A stretch of 64,000 nt of DNA from Chelativorans sp. AA-79 (GCF_029457495.1 NZ_CP120361.1:248001-312000), one strand, 5' to 3'; counted from the stretch's first letter, positions 35,337 through 45,075 are shown. The notes: generated by a model from the sequence alone, not told the origin. Numbers and translations are program-made.

Positions 35337-36437
35337 ATGAAATCTGCCGGTCTAATCGCTGCCGCCATCGTCGCCGTTTCGGCCACAGTGACCCGCGCGG
35401 AAACCAAACTCACCTACGGCAGCACGCTACCCGCACCGCATCTGGTGCACGAAGAGGCGCTGAACCCGTTTTTCGAGCGCGTGCACGCGGCAACCGACGG
35501 GGAGCTCAGCATCGAACTCATCCCTGGCGGCGCCATGGGCAGCGTCAAGGAAACTGTTCAGATGCTGCGCGACAACGTCACGGATTTGGGCCTTCTGCTC
35601 GACATTTATACGAGACAGGAAGTTCCGGTGAGTTCGATGTTCGCGGATATGATCGCCCTGCCGGACGATTTTGTTGTTTATGCCGCGGCGGCGAACGAAA
35701 TGCAGCTCGTCGCCTGTGAGGCATGTCAGGCAGAGCGCAAGGAAAAGGGAATTTTGACCCTGGCGCTCTATGGGCCGGACCCGTACCGTCTGATGTGCGC
35801 CGACGATGTGAGATCGGTGGCCGAACTTGCCGATAGGAAGACCCGTTCCAGCGGCCGGATGGGAGTGCTTGTCCAGCAACTCGGCGCGACCGCCGTCACC
35901 CTGCCCAGTTCCGAAGTATATGAGGCGCTGCAGCGAGGGCAGGCGGATTGCACTATCGCCTCGACTGCGTGGCTCGACAGCTACAGTCTGAGCGATGTGG
36001 TCGAGACGGTGATCGATCTGCCGATGGGCAGCTATTTCAATGCTGGCCTTCTGGTGATGAATCGCGACGTCTGGGACGGTTTGTCCGGGGCGCAACAAGC
36101 GGCAATTCGTAACAACCTCGCTGAACTGGTCGTCGATGCGCTGCTGGCCTACAAGGCAGGTGGCGACGATGCGCTGGCAGCCGCCGAGGACGCCGGCGTG
36201 GTGGTGGTTCAACCGGGCGATGACATGAAACAGGCGCTGGCCGACTTCCGCGAGGGCGAGATCGCCAACACGATCGCGAATGCCGAAAAGGCTGGAATTG
36301 AAGGCGCCGAGGAGCGGATCAGGACCTATATGGCGCTTGTCGAGAAATGGCGCGGCATCCTTGCCGAGGTCGGCGACGATCGCGCAGCTTTCATTGACGC
36401 GATAGACCGTGAAGTCTTTCAGAAACTAGCGCTGTGA
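35337..36437 (+). CDS. TRAP transporter binding protein, DctP family (first system)
   Basis: A 366-aa periplasmic binding protein. The Sec signal peptide covers about residues 1-21 (GLIAAAIVAVSATVTRAE). The DctP fold shows GGAMGSVKETVQMLRD, KTRSSGRMG with the carboxylate-binding Arg region, and PSSEVYEALQRGQADC. It delivers an organic acid to the DctQM pair encoded next. The ATG follows GGGAGGA. The ligand is unknown. Confidence 0.9.
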   Translation: MKSAGLIAAAIVAVSATVTRAETKLTYGSTLPAPHLVHEEALNPFFERVHAATDGELSIELIPGGAMGSVKETVQMLRDNVTDLGLLLDIYTRQEVPVSSMFADMIALPDDFVVYAAAANEMQLVACEACQAERKEKGILTLALYGPDPYRLMCADDVRSVAELADRKTRSSGRMGVLVQQLGATAVTLPSSEVYEALQRGQADCTIASTAWLDSYSLSDVVETVIDLPMGSYFNAGLLVMNRDVWDGLSGAQQAAIRNNLAELVVDALLAYKAGGDDALAAAEDAGVVVVQPGDDMKQALADFREGEIANTIANAEKAGIEGAEERIRTYMALVEKWRGILAEVGDDRAAFIDAIDREVFQKLAL

Positions 36438-36500
36438 TCCCCGGCACGCCCGTCCGGCATGCGCCGCGATGAGGCGTTGCCCTTGCCAACTGGGCCGATC

Positions 36501-37013
36501 ATGAAAACCCTTCGCCACTGGCTGGACAAGGCCAACAATGCGATCCTCGCCATCGCATTTCTCAGCGTGGCCCTGATGATGGTTCAGGTCACTGCGGACG
36601 TGCTGTCGAAATATCTCTTCAACAGGCCGATACCCCTGACGCTCGAGGCGGTGGCGAGCTTTTACATGGTCGCGCTGATCTTCTTGCCGCTGGGGCTGGT
36701 AACGCGGGATCGCGGCCATGTGGGGGTGGATCTGTTCACCCGTAACCTGCCACCAAGAGGTAGGGCGGCTTTGGATGCATTCGGCGATCTTCTGGGGGCG
36801 GTCTATGCCGCGCTGCTGCTATGGTTCACTGCCGCCGAGGCGCTGCATCAGACGCGGATCGGCGAGACCTGGGAGACGGCTTTTGGCTATGTCGAAATCT
36901 GGCCCGCGCGCTGGCTGGTGCCGCTGGGGTGCCTGACCATGCTGGCATGGTTCCTGCTGCTCGTCGCCGAAGATATTCGGGCCGCGCTGGGCGGTGACGG
37001 CCAACACGCATAG
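36501..37013 (+). CDS. TRAP transporter small permease, DctQ family (first system)
   Basis: A 170-aa membrane protein with four spans, the DctQ small subunit. I used the ATG at 36501 (MKTLRHWLDK), which fits the family; the frame is open to 36459. It lies 8 nt ahead of the large subunit. Confidence 0.87.
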   Translation: MKTLRHWLDKANNAILAIAFLSVALMMVQVTADVLSKYLFNRPIPLTLEAVASFYMVALIFLPLGLVTRDRGHVGVDLFTRNLPPRGRAALDAFGDLLGAVYAALLLWFTAAEALHQTRIGETWETAFGYVEIWPARWLVPLGCLTMLAWFLLLVAEDIRAALGGDGQHA

Positions 37014-37020
37014 GGATCCC

Positions 37021-38313
37021 ATGATCGTCGCCGTCTGCTTCATCTTGCTTCTGGTGCTGCTCGCCGTCCGCGTGCCCATCGCCATCTCGCTTGCGCTGGT
37101 CTCGATCGGCGGGATCATCGCGCTGCGCGGCACCCGTCCCGCCTTTGGCGTGCTGGGGTCACTGCCGTTCGACTTCGCCGCTTCGTGGTCACTATCGGCG
37201 GTGCCGATGTTTCTACTGATGGGGGCATTGGCTTCGCATACCGGGATGACGCGCTCGCTCTATCAGGCGGCGCGGTTGTGGTTCAACGGACTGCCCGGCG
37301 GGCTTGCTGTGGCATCGAACTTCGCCTCGGCCGGGTTTGCGGCCGCCTCGGGATCAAGCCTCGCCACTGCCGCCGCCATGGGCCGGTTGGCTATCCCCGA
37401 GATGCTCGCCTTCAACTACAACAAGGGGCTCGCGACGGCGACCATCGCCGCCTCAGGCACGTTGGGCGCTTTCATCCCGCCGTCGATCGCCTTCGTGCTG
37501 TATGGCTGGTACACGCAGCAGCCCGTGGGCACGCTGCTCGTGGCGGGGATCGTCCCGGGCCTGCTGACGGCGGGCCTCTATTCGGCGATGATCATCCTGC
37601 GGTGCATGCACAATCCCGATCTGGCGCCGCGTGCCGACATCACCGTCACCTGGCGCGAAAAATTTGCGGCGCTGACCGACATCTGGCCGATGCCGCTGCT
37701 AATTCTATGCGTCGTCGGCGGGATTTTCTCGGGCATGACCACTGCGACCGAGGCGGGTGCTTTCGGGGCGAGCTTTGCGCTGCTGATCGCGCTCTTCTCG
37801 GGGCGACTGAGCAAGCGCGCGCTATATGACAGTTTCACGGAGGCCATGCGCACCACCGCCTCGCTATTCTTCATCGCCATCGGGGCTATCCTGTTTACCC
37901 GTTTTTTGGCCATGTCGGGGCTGCCGCTCATGATGGGCGATGTGGTGGAGGCGTGGAATCTCGGTACCCTCGGGGTCATACTGATCATGATCGTAGTCTA
38001 TCTGATCCTCGGCATGTTCCTCGATCCACTGGGGATTATCCTACTGACGCTTCCTATTTTTTTGCCGATGTTCAAGGAACTGGATATTAACTTGATATGG
38101 ATCGGCGTGTTGGTGGTGAAGATGATCGAAGTGGGGTTGTTGACGCCACCGGTCGGTATGAACGCCTTCATCGTGAAAAATATTGTTGGTGACAGGGTCC
38201 CGCTTAGCACGATCTTTGCCGGGCTGAGCTGGTTTCTGCTGTGCGAAGTGGTGATTGTCGGGCTACTCATCGCCTTTCCAGGCCTGTCGCTCTGGTTGCC
38301 CAACCTGATGTGA
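37021..38313 (+). CDS. TRAP transporter large permease, DctM family (first system)
   Basis: A 430-aa membrane protein with about 12 spans, the sodium-coupled translocation subunit. Family text includes ASGSSLATAAAMGRLAIPEM, GTLGAFIPPSIAFVLYG, GILPPS-like loops and LTPPVGMNAFIVKN. ATG at 37021 begins MIVAVCF. With the upstream genes it forms a complete importer. Confidence 0.92.
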   Translation: MIVAVCFILLLVLLAVRVPIAISLALVSIGGIIALRGTRPAFGVLGSLPFDFAASWSLSAVPMFLLMGALASHTGMTRSLYQAARLWFNGLPGGLAVASNFASAGFAAASGSSLATAAAMGRLAIPEMLAFNYNKGLATATIAASGTLGAFIPPSIAFVLYGWYTQQPVGTLLVAGIVPGLLTAGLYSAMIILRCMHNPDLAPRADITVTWREKFAALTDIWPMPLLILCVVGGIFSGMTTATEAGAFGASFALLIALFSGRLSKRALYDSFTEAMRTTASLFFIAIGAILFTRFLAMSGLPLMMGDVVEAWNLGTLGVILIMIVVYLILGMFLDPLGIILLTLPIFLPMFKELDINLIWIGVLVVKMIEVGLLTPPVGMNAFIVKNIVGDRVPLSTIFAGLSWFLLCEVVIVGLLIAFPGLSLWLPNLM

Positions 38314-38377
38314 GGGAACAGGAGGCAATAGCCCCCCGAAACGGCGGCGGGTGCAGACCAATCAGGAGACGATCCAG

Positions 38378-39208
38378 GTGACGAACGAACCTGCCCGTAA
38401 GCCCCCTGTCTACAAAGCCGTTTCGGCCTCGCTCAAAGTGCTGGAGGTTCTTGAGGCTTTGAATGCGATCGGCCCGGCCGGTTTGACCGCGCTGCACAAG
38501 CGCTGTGGGCTGCCCAAGGCAACAACACTGCGAATGCTCGAGACACTCCAGGCCGGGGGATTTGCCACCTACGATCCTATGCGCAAGACTTTTGCGGTAG
38601 GGCTGCGGGCGCTGGCGCTCAGCAATGGCTATGACGCGGTGGACGAGATCGTGAACATCGCCCGACCCATCGTCGCCGAACTTCGCGCTTATCTGGGCTG
38701 GCCCTCGGATATCGTGGTTTGCCAGAACGACCAGCTCGTGATTGCCGATACCAACACCTCGGAACCGCAGTTCGCGGTCGTGCGATCGCGCGGGGCAGGA
38801 TCGAGCCTGCCGTTTTCCATCTCGGCCACAGGGCGAGCCTGGCTGGCTTTCTGTCCCGAGGAAATGCGTGAAAGAATCCTCCGTTTCGACAATCCACATT
38901 CGCTTGAATCGCGCGATTTGATGGCAAATCCCGAACAGTTGCGTGCCATCCTGCACGAGACTCGCTTGCGCGGCTACGGGTTGCAATCGGGCGAGTTTCT
39001 GGACCGCGAGGCCGGCGCCGGCGTGCCGGTGATCGTAGACGGAGAGCTGCGCTGCTGTCTCAATGTCGTGACGGCACGAAACGCGGTGTCGGTCGAACAG
39101 ATCGAGCGCCAATACGTGCCTCGCCTGCAGGAAGCGGCGGCGGAAATTGCAAACCGGGCGAAGGCGATGCAGTTTTCCACTGTCGGATCGCCGAAGGACA
39201 GGACATGA
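38378..39208 (+). CDS. IclR-family regulator (first TRAP cluster)
   Basis: A 276-aa regulator with an N-terminal winged HTH (AGLTALHKRCGLPKATTLRM) and an IclR effector domain (STTGRAW-like SATGRAWLAF, GYGLQSGE). I chose GTG at 38378 because AGGAG lies nine bases before it; GTG at 38351 is an alternative. It is encoded in the same direction as the TRAP genes and overlaps the PPOX gene by ATGA. The palindromes at 35205-35297 are its likely targets. Confidence 0.87.
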   Translation: MTNEPARKPPVYKAVSASLKVLEVLEALNAIGPAGLTALHKRCGLPKATTLRMLETLQAGGFATYDPMRKTFAVGLRALALSNGYDAVDEIVNIARPIVAELRAYLGWPSDIVVCQNDQLVIADTNTSEPQFAVVRSRGAGSSLPFSISATGRAWLAFCPEEMRERILRFDNPHSLESRDLMANPEQLRAILHETRLRGYGLQSGEFLDREAGAGVPVIVDGELRCCLNVVTARNAVSVEQIERQYVPRLQEAAAEIANRAKAMQFSTVGSPKDRT

Positions 39209-39777
39209 AATTCATCGAGACTTTGGACGAGTTGCGAAGCCTCTATACTGCTCCGTCGACGAACGCGGTGCGCAAGCAGATCCCCGCTATCGATCCGCAT
39301 GCGGCTCGCTTTATTGCGCGCGCGCCCTTGGTGGCCATCGGCTCCCAGGACGACGAGGGCAACGCAGATGTGACCCCGAAGGGCGATGCGCCGGGTTTCG
39401 TACAGGTGCTTGACGAGACCACGCTTGCCATTCCTGACCGGCCCGGGAACAATCGGCTCGACACGTTTTCGAATGTCATCCGTAACCCATCGGTCGGCTT
39501 GCTCTTCATGATTCCCGGCATGAACGAGACCTTGCGCGTGAACGGCCGGGCGCGCATCACCGCCGACGCAACGCTGTGCGAGAAGTTGGCCGTCAACGGA
39601 CGCCCCGCGAAGACGGTGATGATCGTGCAGGTGCGCGAGGTGTTTCTACATTGCGCCAAAGCCTATATGCGCTCGGACCTGTGGAAGCCCGAGACATGGC
39701 CAGATCGCTCGGAGATGCCCAGTCTGATAGAGATGATAAAGGATCAGTTGAGCTTTGCCGAGGCGCGAGAGGGGTAA
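39205..39777 (+). CDS. PPOX-fold (pyridoxamine-phosphate-oxidase-like) flavoprotein
   Basis: A 190-aa member of the flavin-binding PPOX superfamily, of the MSMEG_1061-like group: VAIGSQDDEGNADVTPKGDAPGFV, IPDRPGNNRLDT and LRVNGRARI are characteristic. Such proteins bind FMN or F420 and reduce small molecules. Its ATG overlaps the IclR stop, so it belongs to the TRAP/IclR unit. The exact reaction is unknown. Confidence 0.83.
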   Translation: MKFIETLDELRSLYTAPSTNAVRKQIPAIDPHAARFIARAPLVAIGSQDDEGNADVTPKGDAPGFVQVLDETTLAIPDRPGNNRLDTFSNVIRNPSVGLLFMIPGMNETLRVNGRARITADATLCEKLAVNGRPAKTVMIVQVREVFLHCAKAYMRSDLWKPETWPDRSEMPSLIEMIKDQLSFAEAREG

Positions 39778-39810
39778 GCGCGACGCCGGCCGGCTGACCC
39801 CGCTGCGGAA

Positions 39811-40572
39811 TCAGTCGCGTGCCGGAGGCCAGACGAAGCATTCGGTCCCGAGATCGGCGGCGATGGTGCGTTGGATGGCTTCGGCATGACGCGTCCATTT
39901 GCCGTCCATGCGATAGAGGGGCCCGGCGACCGCAACCGAAAATATCCGATCGTTGAGTCGCACCGGCACCGCCACGCCGCCAAGCCCCTCGGAATGCCAT
40001 TCGACCGAGTAGAGATAGCCGGCCGCCCGCCCAGCCTCGATCAGCCCGGTAACCGCGTCGACGGATTTGGGAGCGTCCTTTCGCCCTCCGGCGAAATCGA
40101 CCTTGCGAAAGATCCCCTCCCTGGCCCGCGCAGGCATCGCCGCCAGGAGGGCGATTCCCGAAGCGGTCATATGAATGGGCACGCGCTTGCCGATCTGCGC
40201 GGCATAGCGAATCGGTGCCGCGGATTCGACTGCGTCGAGCAGCACCGCCATGCGCCCGCTTGGCGCGGCGATCCATGTCGTTTCGCCGGTCTCTTCGGCC
40301 AGCTTGTGGATGACTGCCCTAAGCGCATCGGGCACGGGCTCGGCCTGCGAGATGGCATCAATGAGCTGGTTCCACCGCGGCGAGGGGTAATAGCCTGCCC
40401 GCGCGCGGGGCTCGTAGAGATAGCCCGCCTCGACCAGCGTCAAAAGGATGTTGAACGCGCTCGAGCGCGGCCAGCCGAAATGCTTGACCACATCGGCAAG
40501 CGTTGCGGGCGACTGACGTTGCGCGAAGAACTCCAAAAGGGACAGCAAGTTGTGAATTTGTCTTACGGACAT
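39811..40572 (-). CDS. IclR-family regulator (second TRAP cluster)
   Basis: A 253-aa IclR-type regulator with an HTH at about residues 20-45 (PATLADVVKHFGWPRSSAFN) and an effector domain (HMTASGIALLAAMP, GYLYSVEWHSEGLGGVAVPV). It reads divergently from the CoA-transferase operon. A 22-bp palindromic region at 40700-40721 lies in the gap close to that operon's start, as expected for control by this protein. Confidence 0.88.
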   Translation of the reverse strand: MSVRQIHNLLSLLEFFAQRQSPATLADVVKHFGWPRSSAFNILLTLVEAGYLYEPRARAGYYPSPRWNQLIDAISQAEPVPDALRAVIHKLAEETGETTWIAAPSGRMAVLLDAVESAAPIRYAAQIGKRVPIHMTASGIALLAAMPARAREGIFRKVDFAGGRKDAPKSVDAVTGLIEAGRAAGYLYSVEWHSEGLGGVAVPVRLNDRIFSVAVAGPLYRMDGKWTRHAEAIQRTIAADLGTECFVWPPARD

Positions 40573-40699
40573 GCGTTGTTGCGCCTCTGCTGAACATGTG
40601 CCCCGCCTCGTGCGGCAGGTCGGACCTGCGTTCGATGGCCATAAAACTCCACCGTTGACAACGCAAATCAGTCCTGAAAGTATCTCTATATATAACAGA

Positions 40700-40721
40700 T
40701 TTGTTCATATGTTTGAACAAA
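40700..40721. promoter_or_regulatory. IclR-type operator candidate ahead of the CoA-transferase operon
   Basis: TTTGTTCA (40700-40707) and TGAACAAA (40714-40721) form a perfect 8-bp inverted repeat with six bases between. TATATAT lies at 40688-40693. It overlaps an ATG at 40709, which argues that translation really begins further on, at the TTG at 40739. Confidence 0.55.
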
Positions 40722-40738
40722 ATGAAGGGAGGAACAGT

Positions 40739-41941
40739 TTGGGCCCACTCGCGGGATTGCGCGTTCTGGATATGACGTCGGTGCTCATGGGGCCTCACGC
40801 GACGCAGATCCTGGGCGACTACGGCGCCGAGGTGACGAAGGTCGAGCCGCCCGCGGGCGATATGATCCGGCAGATCGGGCCCGCGCGTCGTGCCGGTATG
40901 GGGCCGCTGTTCCTCAACACCAACCGTTCGAAACAGAGCATTACGCTCGACCTGAAAACCGAGGGGGGGCATGCGGCCCTCATCCGGCTGATCGCGCAGG
41001 CAGACATTCTGGTCACCAACATCCGGCCTAAGGCGATGGGTCGCCTCGGGTTGGGGTATGAGGCGCTGCAGGAGATCAATCCAAGTCTGATCTATGCCTC
41101 GCTCGTCGGCTTCGATCAGCGAGGTCCTTATGCCGCACGCCCGGCCTATGACGATCTCATCCAAGGCGGAGCCTGCATTTCGCATTGCTTCGTCCGCGCC
41201 GGCCAGGCCCCGGCCTACGTGCCTGCGGCGGTTGCCGACAGGATCGTGGGTTTCGCCGCTGTGAATGCTATCCTGTCGGCGGTGATCGAACGGCAGACTT
41301 CGGGCGCGGGCCAGAAGGTCGAGATTCCGATGTTCGAGACCATGGTTTCGATGATCCTCAGCGATCACCTCGGGGGACTGACCTATGAGCCGCCACTCGA
41401 CAAGGGCGGCTATGCCCGCCAACTATCGCCCGAGCGCCGGCCTTATCGCACAAAAGACGGATATATCTGCGCGCTGATCTACAGCGACGATCATTGGCGG
41501 CGCTTCTTCAACGCCATCGGCCGGCCCCTGACCCCCGAGACCGATCCGCGTTTTGCAGATTTTACTGCGCGGATGGCGCATATCGACGAGGTTTATTCCG
41601 AGCTCGGGCAGATCTTGCTGACCCGGACCACAGACGAATGGCTGGTGCTGCTGGAAGAAGCCGACGTCCCGGCCATGCCGATGCACAGTTTCGAAAGCAT
41701 TCTGCAAGATCCGCATTTGGCGGCGACTGGCTTCTTCGAGACAGTCGAGCACCCGAGTGTGGGCCGGATCCGCTCGATGGCGGTACCGGTGCGATTCTCG
41801 CGCAGTCAGCCCGCGCCATGCCGTCTTGCGCCCCGGCAGGGCGAGAACGGGGCCGAGGTGCTTTCCGACGCCGGACTGAGCGACGAGGAGATCGCCGCCC
41901 TGGCAGAGAGTGGTGCATTGCGATTGCCGGAGCAGGCCTAA
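40739..41941 (+). CDS. CaiB/BaiF-type (class III) CoA-transferase
   Basis: A 400-aa CoA-transferase that moves CoA between carboxylic acids. The start of the fold is LAGLRVLDMTSVLMGPHA, and the likely catalytic Asp is about 138 in PAYDDLIQG. I chose the TTG at 40739 because AGGGAGGA lies just before it and the operator overlaps the alternative ATG at 40709. It heads an operon with acyl-CoA dehydrogenase, MaoC hydratase, CitE-type lyase and a TRAP importer, so it probably activates the imported dicarboxylic acid. Confidence 0.88.
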   Translation: MGPLAGLRVLDMTSVLMGPHATQILGDYGAEVTKVEPPAGDMIRQIGPARRAGMGPLFLNTNRSKQSITLDLKTEGGHAALIRLIAQADILVTNIRPKAMGRLGLGYEALQEINPSLIYASLVGFDQRGPYAARPAYDDLIQGGACISHCFVRAGQAPAYVPAAVADRIVGFAAVNAILSAVIERQTSGAGQKVEIPMFETMVSMILSDHLGGLTYEPPLDKGGYARQLSPERRPYRTKDGYICALIYSDDHWRRFFNAIGRPLTPETDPRFADFTARMAHIDEVYSELGQILLTRTTDEWLVLLEEADVPAMPMHSFESILQDPHLAATGFFETVEHPSVGRIRSMAVPVRFSRSQPAPCRLAPRQGENGAEVLSDAGLSDEEIAALAESGALRLPEQA

Positions 41942-41988
41942 GGCCCGGCCCCGCGTGGGCCGGGAGGGAGACGGGAGGAGATCACAGG

Positions 41989-43155
41989 GTGGAGTTTTCC
42001 ATCAGCGACGACGTCACAGCCATTCGGGACGCGATCAGGCGCATCTGCGCCAGTTTCGGCGACGAATACTGGCTGACCCGCGATCGGGAGGGCGGTTTTC
42101 CCGAAGCCTTCTACGATGCTCTCGCCAAGGAAGGCTGGCTGGGTATCTGCACCGCCGAGGCGCAGGGCGGGGCGGGGTTAGGTATAGCCGAAGCAGCCTG
42201 GATGATGCGCGAGATTGCCGAAAGCGGAGCAGGGCTGTCGGGCGCCTCGGCGGTGCATATTAACATTTTCGGCCTGCAGCCGGTGGCGGTCTTCGGTACC
42301 GAGGCGCAGCGTGACCGCATGATCCGACCGATTGCCGCGGGCACGCAGAAGGCCTGTTTCGGCGTCACTGAGCCCAATACCGGCCTGAACACCACACAGC
42401 TCCGGCTGCGCGCGGAAAAGCGGGGCGATCGCTACGTGGTGAACGGGCAGAAGGTCTGGATTTCAACCGCGCAGGTGGCCGACAACATCTTGCTGCTGGC
42501 CCGCACCACGCCTCTGGAAGAGGTCACCAAATCCACGCAGGGGCTGTCGCTCTTCTACACTCCGCTGGACCGCCGCTGCGCCGAAATCTCCGAGATCGAC
42601 AAAATGGGCCGCAAGGCCGTGGATTCCAATGAGATTTTTTTCTCGGATTTCGAGATTCCCGAAACCGATCTGATCGGCGAGGAGGGACGGGGTTTCGAAT
42701 ACATCCTGCATGGGATGAACCCGGAGCGCGTCTTGATCGCCGCCGAGGCGGTGGGGCTGGGATATGCAGCGCTGGCTCGCGCCACGGACTACGCCCGCGA
42801 GCGGATCGTCTTCAATCGCCCAATCGGCCAGAACCAAGCCATCCAGCATCCGCTGGCCGTGTGCCGCGCCGAGCTCGACGCCGCGTGGCTGATGGTGATG
42901 AGGGCCGCGTGGGAATACGATCAGGGGCTGCCCTGCGGCGCCTCGGCAAATATGGCCAAGTATCTCGCAGGCGAGGCAGGGTTCAATGCCTGCCAGCAGG
43001 CGGTGATGACTCATGGCGGCTTCGGCTACGCCAAGGAATACCACGTCGAGCGCTATCTCCGTGAAAGCCTGATCCCGCGTCTCGCACCGGTCTCGCCGCA
43101 ACTTGCCCTCTGCTTCATTGCCGAAAAGGTGCTGAAGCTACCGAAATCCTATTGA
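41989..43155 (+). CDS. Acyl-CoA dehydrogenase
   Basis: A 388-aa FAD-dependent acyl-CoA dehydrogenase. FGVTEPNTGLNTTQL, KVWISTAQVADNILLLART and a C-terminal THGGFGYAKEYHVERYLRE are the family hallmarks. It would introduce a double bond into the CoA thioester made by the upstream CoA-transferase. GTG at 41989 has GGGAGGAG upstream. It ends by TGATG overlap with the hydratase gene. Sequence alone does not tell methylsuccinyl-CoA dehydrogenase from other members. Confidence 0.9.
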   Translation: MEFSISDDVTAIRDAIRRICASFGDEYWLTRDREGGFPEAFYDALAKEGWLGICTAEAQGGAGLGIAEAAWMMREIAESGAGLSGASAVHINIFGLQPVAVFGTEAQRDRMIRPIAAGTQKACFGVTEPNTGLNTTQLRLRAEKRGDRYVVNGQKVWISTAQVADNILLLARTTPLEEVTKSTQGLSLFYTPLDRRCAEISEIDKMGRKAVDSNEIFFSDFEIPETDLIGEEGRGFEYILHGMNPERVLIAAEAVGLGYAALARATDYARERIVFNRPIGQNQAIQHPLAVCRAELDAAWLMVMRAAWEYDQGLPCGASANMAKYLAGEAGFNACQQAVMTHGGFGYAKEYHVERYLRESLIPRLAPVSPQLALCFIAEKVLKLPKSY

Positions 43156-43628
43156 TGGGACTGCATGTGGCCGGTCTGTATTTCGAGGAGTTCCAGCAAG
43201 GTCAGGTCTTCAATCATGAGCTGACGCGAACGGTTTCCGAGGCGGACAATACGATGTTCAGCCTGATGTCAATGAACCCGCAGCCGCTGCATATCGACGC
43301 CCACTTCTCAGAAGGCACCGAATGGGGGCAACGGCTGTTCAACTCCATGTTCACCTTGGCGATCCTGGTGGGACTAACCGTGCAGGACACGACGCTTGGC
43401 ACCACCATCGGGAATCTGGGCATGACCGACGTACGGTTTCCGGCGCCGGTGTTCCACGGCGACACGCTGCGCGCGCAGACCCGTGTCGTTTCGCTGCGCG
43501 AAAGCCGATCCAAGCCCGACCGGGGGCTGGTGGAATTCGAGCACAGTTGTTTCAAGCAGGACGGAACGCTCGTGGCGTACTGCCGACGCACGGCGATGAT
43601 GCGCAAACGTCCGACGGAGGCAGGATGA
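43155..43628 (+). CDS. MaoC-like hydratase
   Basis: A 157-aa hot-dog-fold hydratase. SMNPQPLHIDAHF is the hydratase-2 motif, and MTDVRFPAPVFHGDTLRA the later family signature. It would add water to the enoyl-CoA made by the dehydrogenase. Its ATG overlaps the dehydrogenase stop and its stop overlaps the lyase start, so the three are made together. This pairing resembles mesaconyl-CoA hydratase logic. Confidence 0.88.
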   Translation: MGLHVAGLYFEEFQQGQVFNHELTRTVSEADNTMFSLMSMNPQPLHIDAHFSEGTEWGQRLFNSMFTLAILVGLTVQDTTLGTTIGNLGMTDVRFPAPVFHGDTLRAQTRVVSLRESRSKPDRGLVEFEHSCFKQDGTLVAYCRRTAMMRKRPTEAG

Positions 43629-44482
43629 TACGCAGTTTTCTCTTCGTTCCGGGCGACAGCCGCCGCAAGTTCGAAAAGGCAAGGGCCGGCGATGCCGACG
43701 CGCTGATCCTTGATCTGGAAGATTCCGTCGCGTTGGCCGAAAAAACCCGTGCGCGCGATCAGGTGGCCGAGATGCTCGAGGAGCCGCGTGAGGGGCCGCG
43801 CCTTTTCGTACGGGTCAACGCGCTCGACACCGCGCTGACGCTCGATGATCTCGCGGCCGTTATGCCGCATCAGCCGGACGGGATTGTTCTTCCCAAATGC
43901 GAGGGACCCGAGGCGCTAAGGCAGGCGGCATATTATCTCGCCGCGTTCGAAGCGACCTACGGGTTGGACCAGACGCCGATCCTTGCCATCGTGACGGAGA
44001 CGGCGGAGTCGCTCTTTTCGCTAGGGCGCTACAAGGATGCCGATCCGCGCCTATGGGGCATGATGTGGGGTGCCGAGGACTTGACCGTGGCACTCGGCGC
44101 GCGCAACAACGGCGCGCGCGAAGGCTTCCACGAACCCTTCCGCTTGGCGCGCAACCTTTGCCTGGCAGGGGCGGCTGCGGCGGGTGTGGTTGCGGTGGAT
44201 ACGGTCTGCGCCGTTCTGGATAATCTCGACGTTGTGACCCGCGAGGCTCAGATTGCACGCCGCGATGGTTTCGGCGCCAAGGCGGTGATCCACCCCAAAC
44301 ACGTTCCGGTCGTGAACCGGGCTTTCACCCCCACCGAGGACGAGTTGTCCTGGGCGCGCCAGGTGCGAGACGCCTTCGCCTCGGATCCGGGCGCCGGGGT
44401 GCTGCAGATCGGCGGGCAGATGATCGACAAGCCGCATGAGCGAACGGCACGAGCGCTGCTGGCGGCTGCGGGCGAGGCGTGA
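43625..44482 (+). CDS. CitE-type (HpcH/HpaI) CoA-ester lyase
   Basis: A 285-aa TIM-barrel lyase related to CitE, malyl-CoA and beta-methylmalyl-CoA lyases. RSFLFVPGDSRRKFEKA, LILDLEDSV (metal-binding Glu/Asp), IVTETAESL, MWGAEDL and KAVIHPKHV are characteristic. It would cleave a beta-hydroxyacyl-CoA into a shorter acyl-CoA and an oxo acid such as glyoxylate. It overlaps the hydratase gene by ATGA and the TRAP gene follows, closing the catabolic sequence. Confidence 0.9.
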   Translation: MIRSFLFVPGDSRRKFEKARAGDADALILDLEDSVALAEKTRARDQVAEMLEEPREGPRLFVRVNALDTALTLDDLAAVMPHQPDGIVLPKCEGPEALRQAAYYLAAFEATYGLDQTPILAIVTETAESLFSLGRYKDADPRLWGMMWGAEDLTVALGARNNGAREGFHEPFRLARNLCLAGAAAAGVVAVDTVCAVLDNLDVVTREAQIARRDGFGAKAVIHPKHVPVVNRAFTPTEDELSWARQVRDAFASDPGAGVLQIGGQMIDKPHERTARALLAAAGEA

Positions 44483-44487
44483 TCGAG

Positions 44488-45075
44488 ATGGCGAATTCCG
44501 CATCTCACCAACAACCCGCCAATCGCCTGTCGGCACTGCTTGCTTCGGTCGAACTGGCGCTGGTGGCGGTGTCGACCCTCGCGATGGCAGCCATAATGCT
44601 GATCGTCGTCAGCGACGTCGTGCTGCGTTATGTGTTCAACGCGCCGCTGATTTGGTCTTACGATCTGATCGGTCTCTACCTCGTGGGGACCGTGGTTTTC
44701 CTCGCCCTGTCCGATACGTTGCAGCACCACGGCCACATCGCGCTCGATGTCTTCCTTCCTGCCATGCCGCGCTTCGCCCGACACCTCATGCAGTCCGTGG
44801 GTTTCGTGTTTTCAGCCGTTGTCGTGGCACTGATCGCCTGGCTGGAGTACGGCCAGGCGGTTGGAGCCTATCTCGGCAATGAACGCATCAACTCGGTGCC
44901 GCCGATGCCAACGTGGGTCGCCCATGCGGTGCTGGCGCTCGGCATGGCTGTCCTCTCGCTGCGCTGCGCTTATCGCGCGATCTTTCACCTCGCCAGTGCC
45001 TTTTCCGGCCGCGATTTGGTCGAACTGCCGCCGCCGCCGATCACCAGCACGAGATCCGGAGAGCACGCTGAATGA
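44488..45075 (+). CDS. TRAP transporter small permease, DctQ family (second system)
   Basis: A 195-aa membrane protein with four spans (LLASVELALVAVSTLAMAAI onward). I used ATG at 44488; a GTG at 44479 overlapping the lyase stop (GTGA) is the alternative. Its stop overlaps the large-subunit start. It belongs to the importer of the CoA-dependent pathway. Confidence 0.88.
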   Translation: MANSASHQQPANRLSALLASVELALVAVSTLAMAAIMLIVVSDVVLRYVFNAPLIWSYDLIGLYLVGTVVFLALSDTLQHHGHIALDVFLPAMPRFARHLMQSVGFVFSAVVVALIAWLEYGQAVGAYLGNERINSVPPMPTWVAHAVLALGMAVLSLRCAYRAIFHLASAFSGRDLVELPPPPITSTRSGEHAE

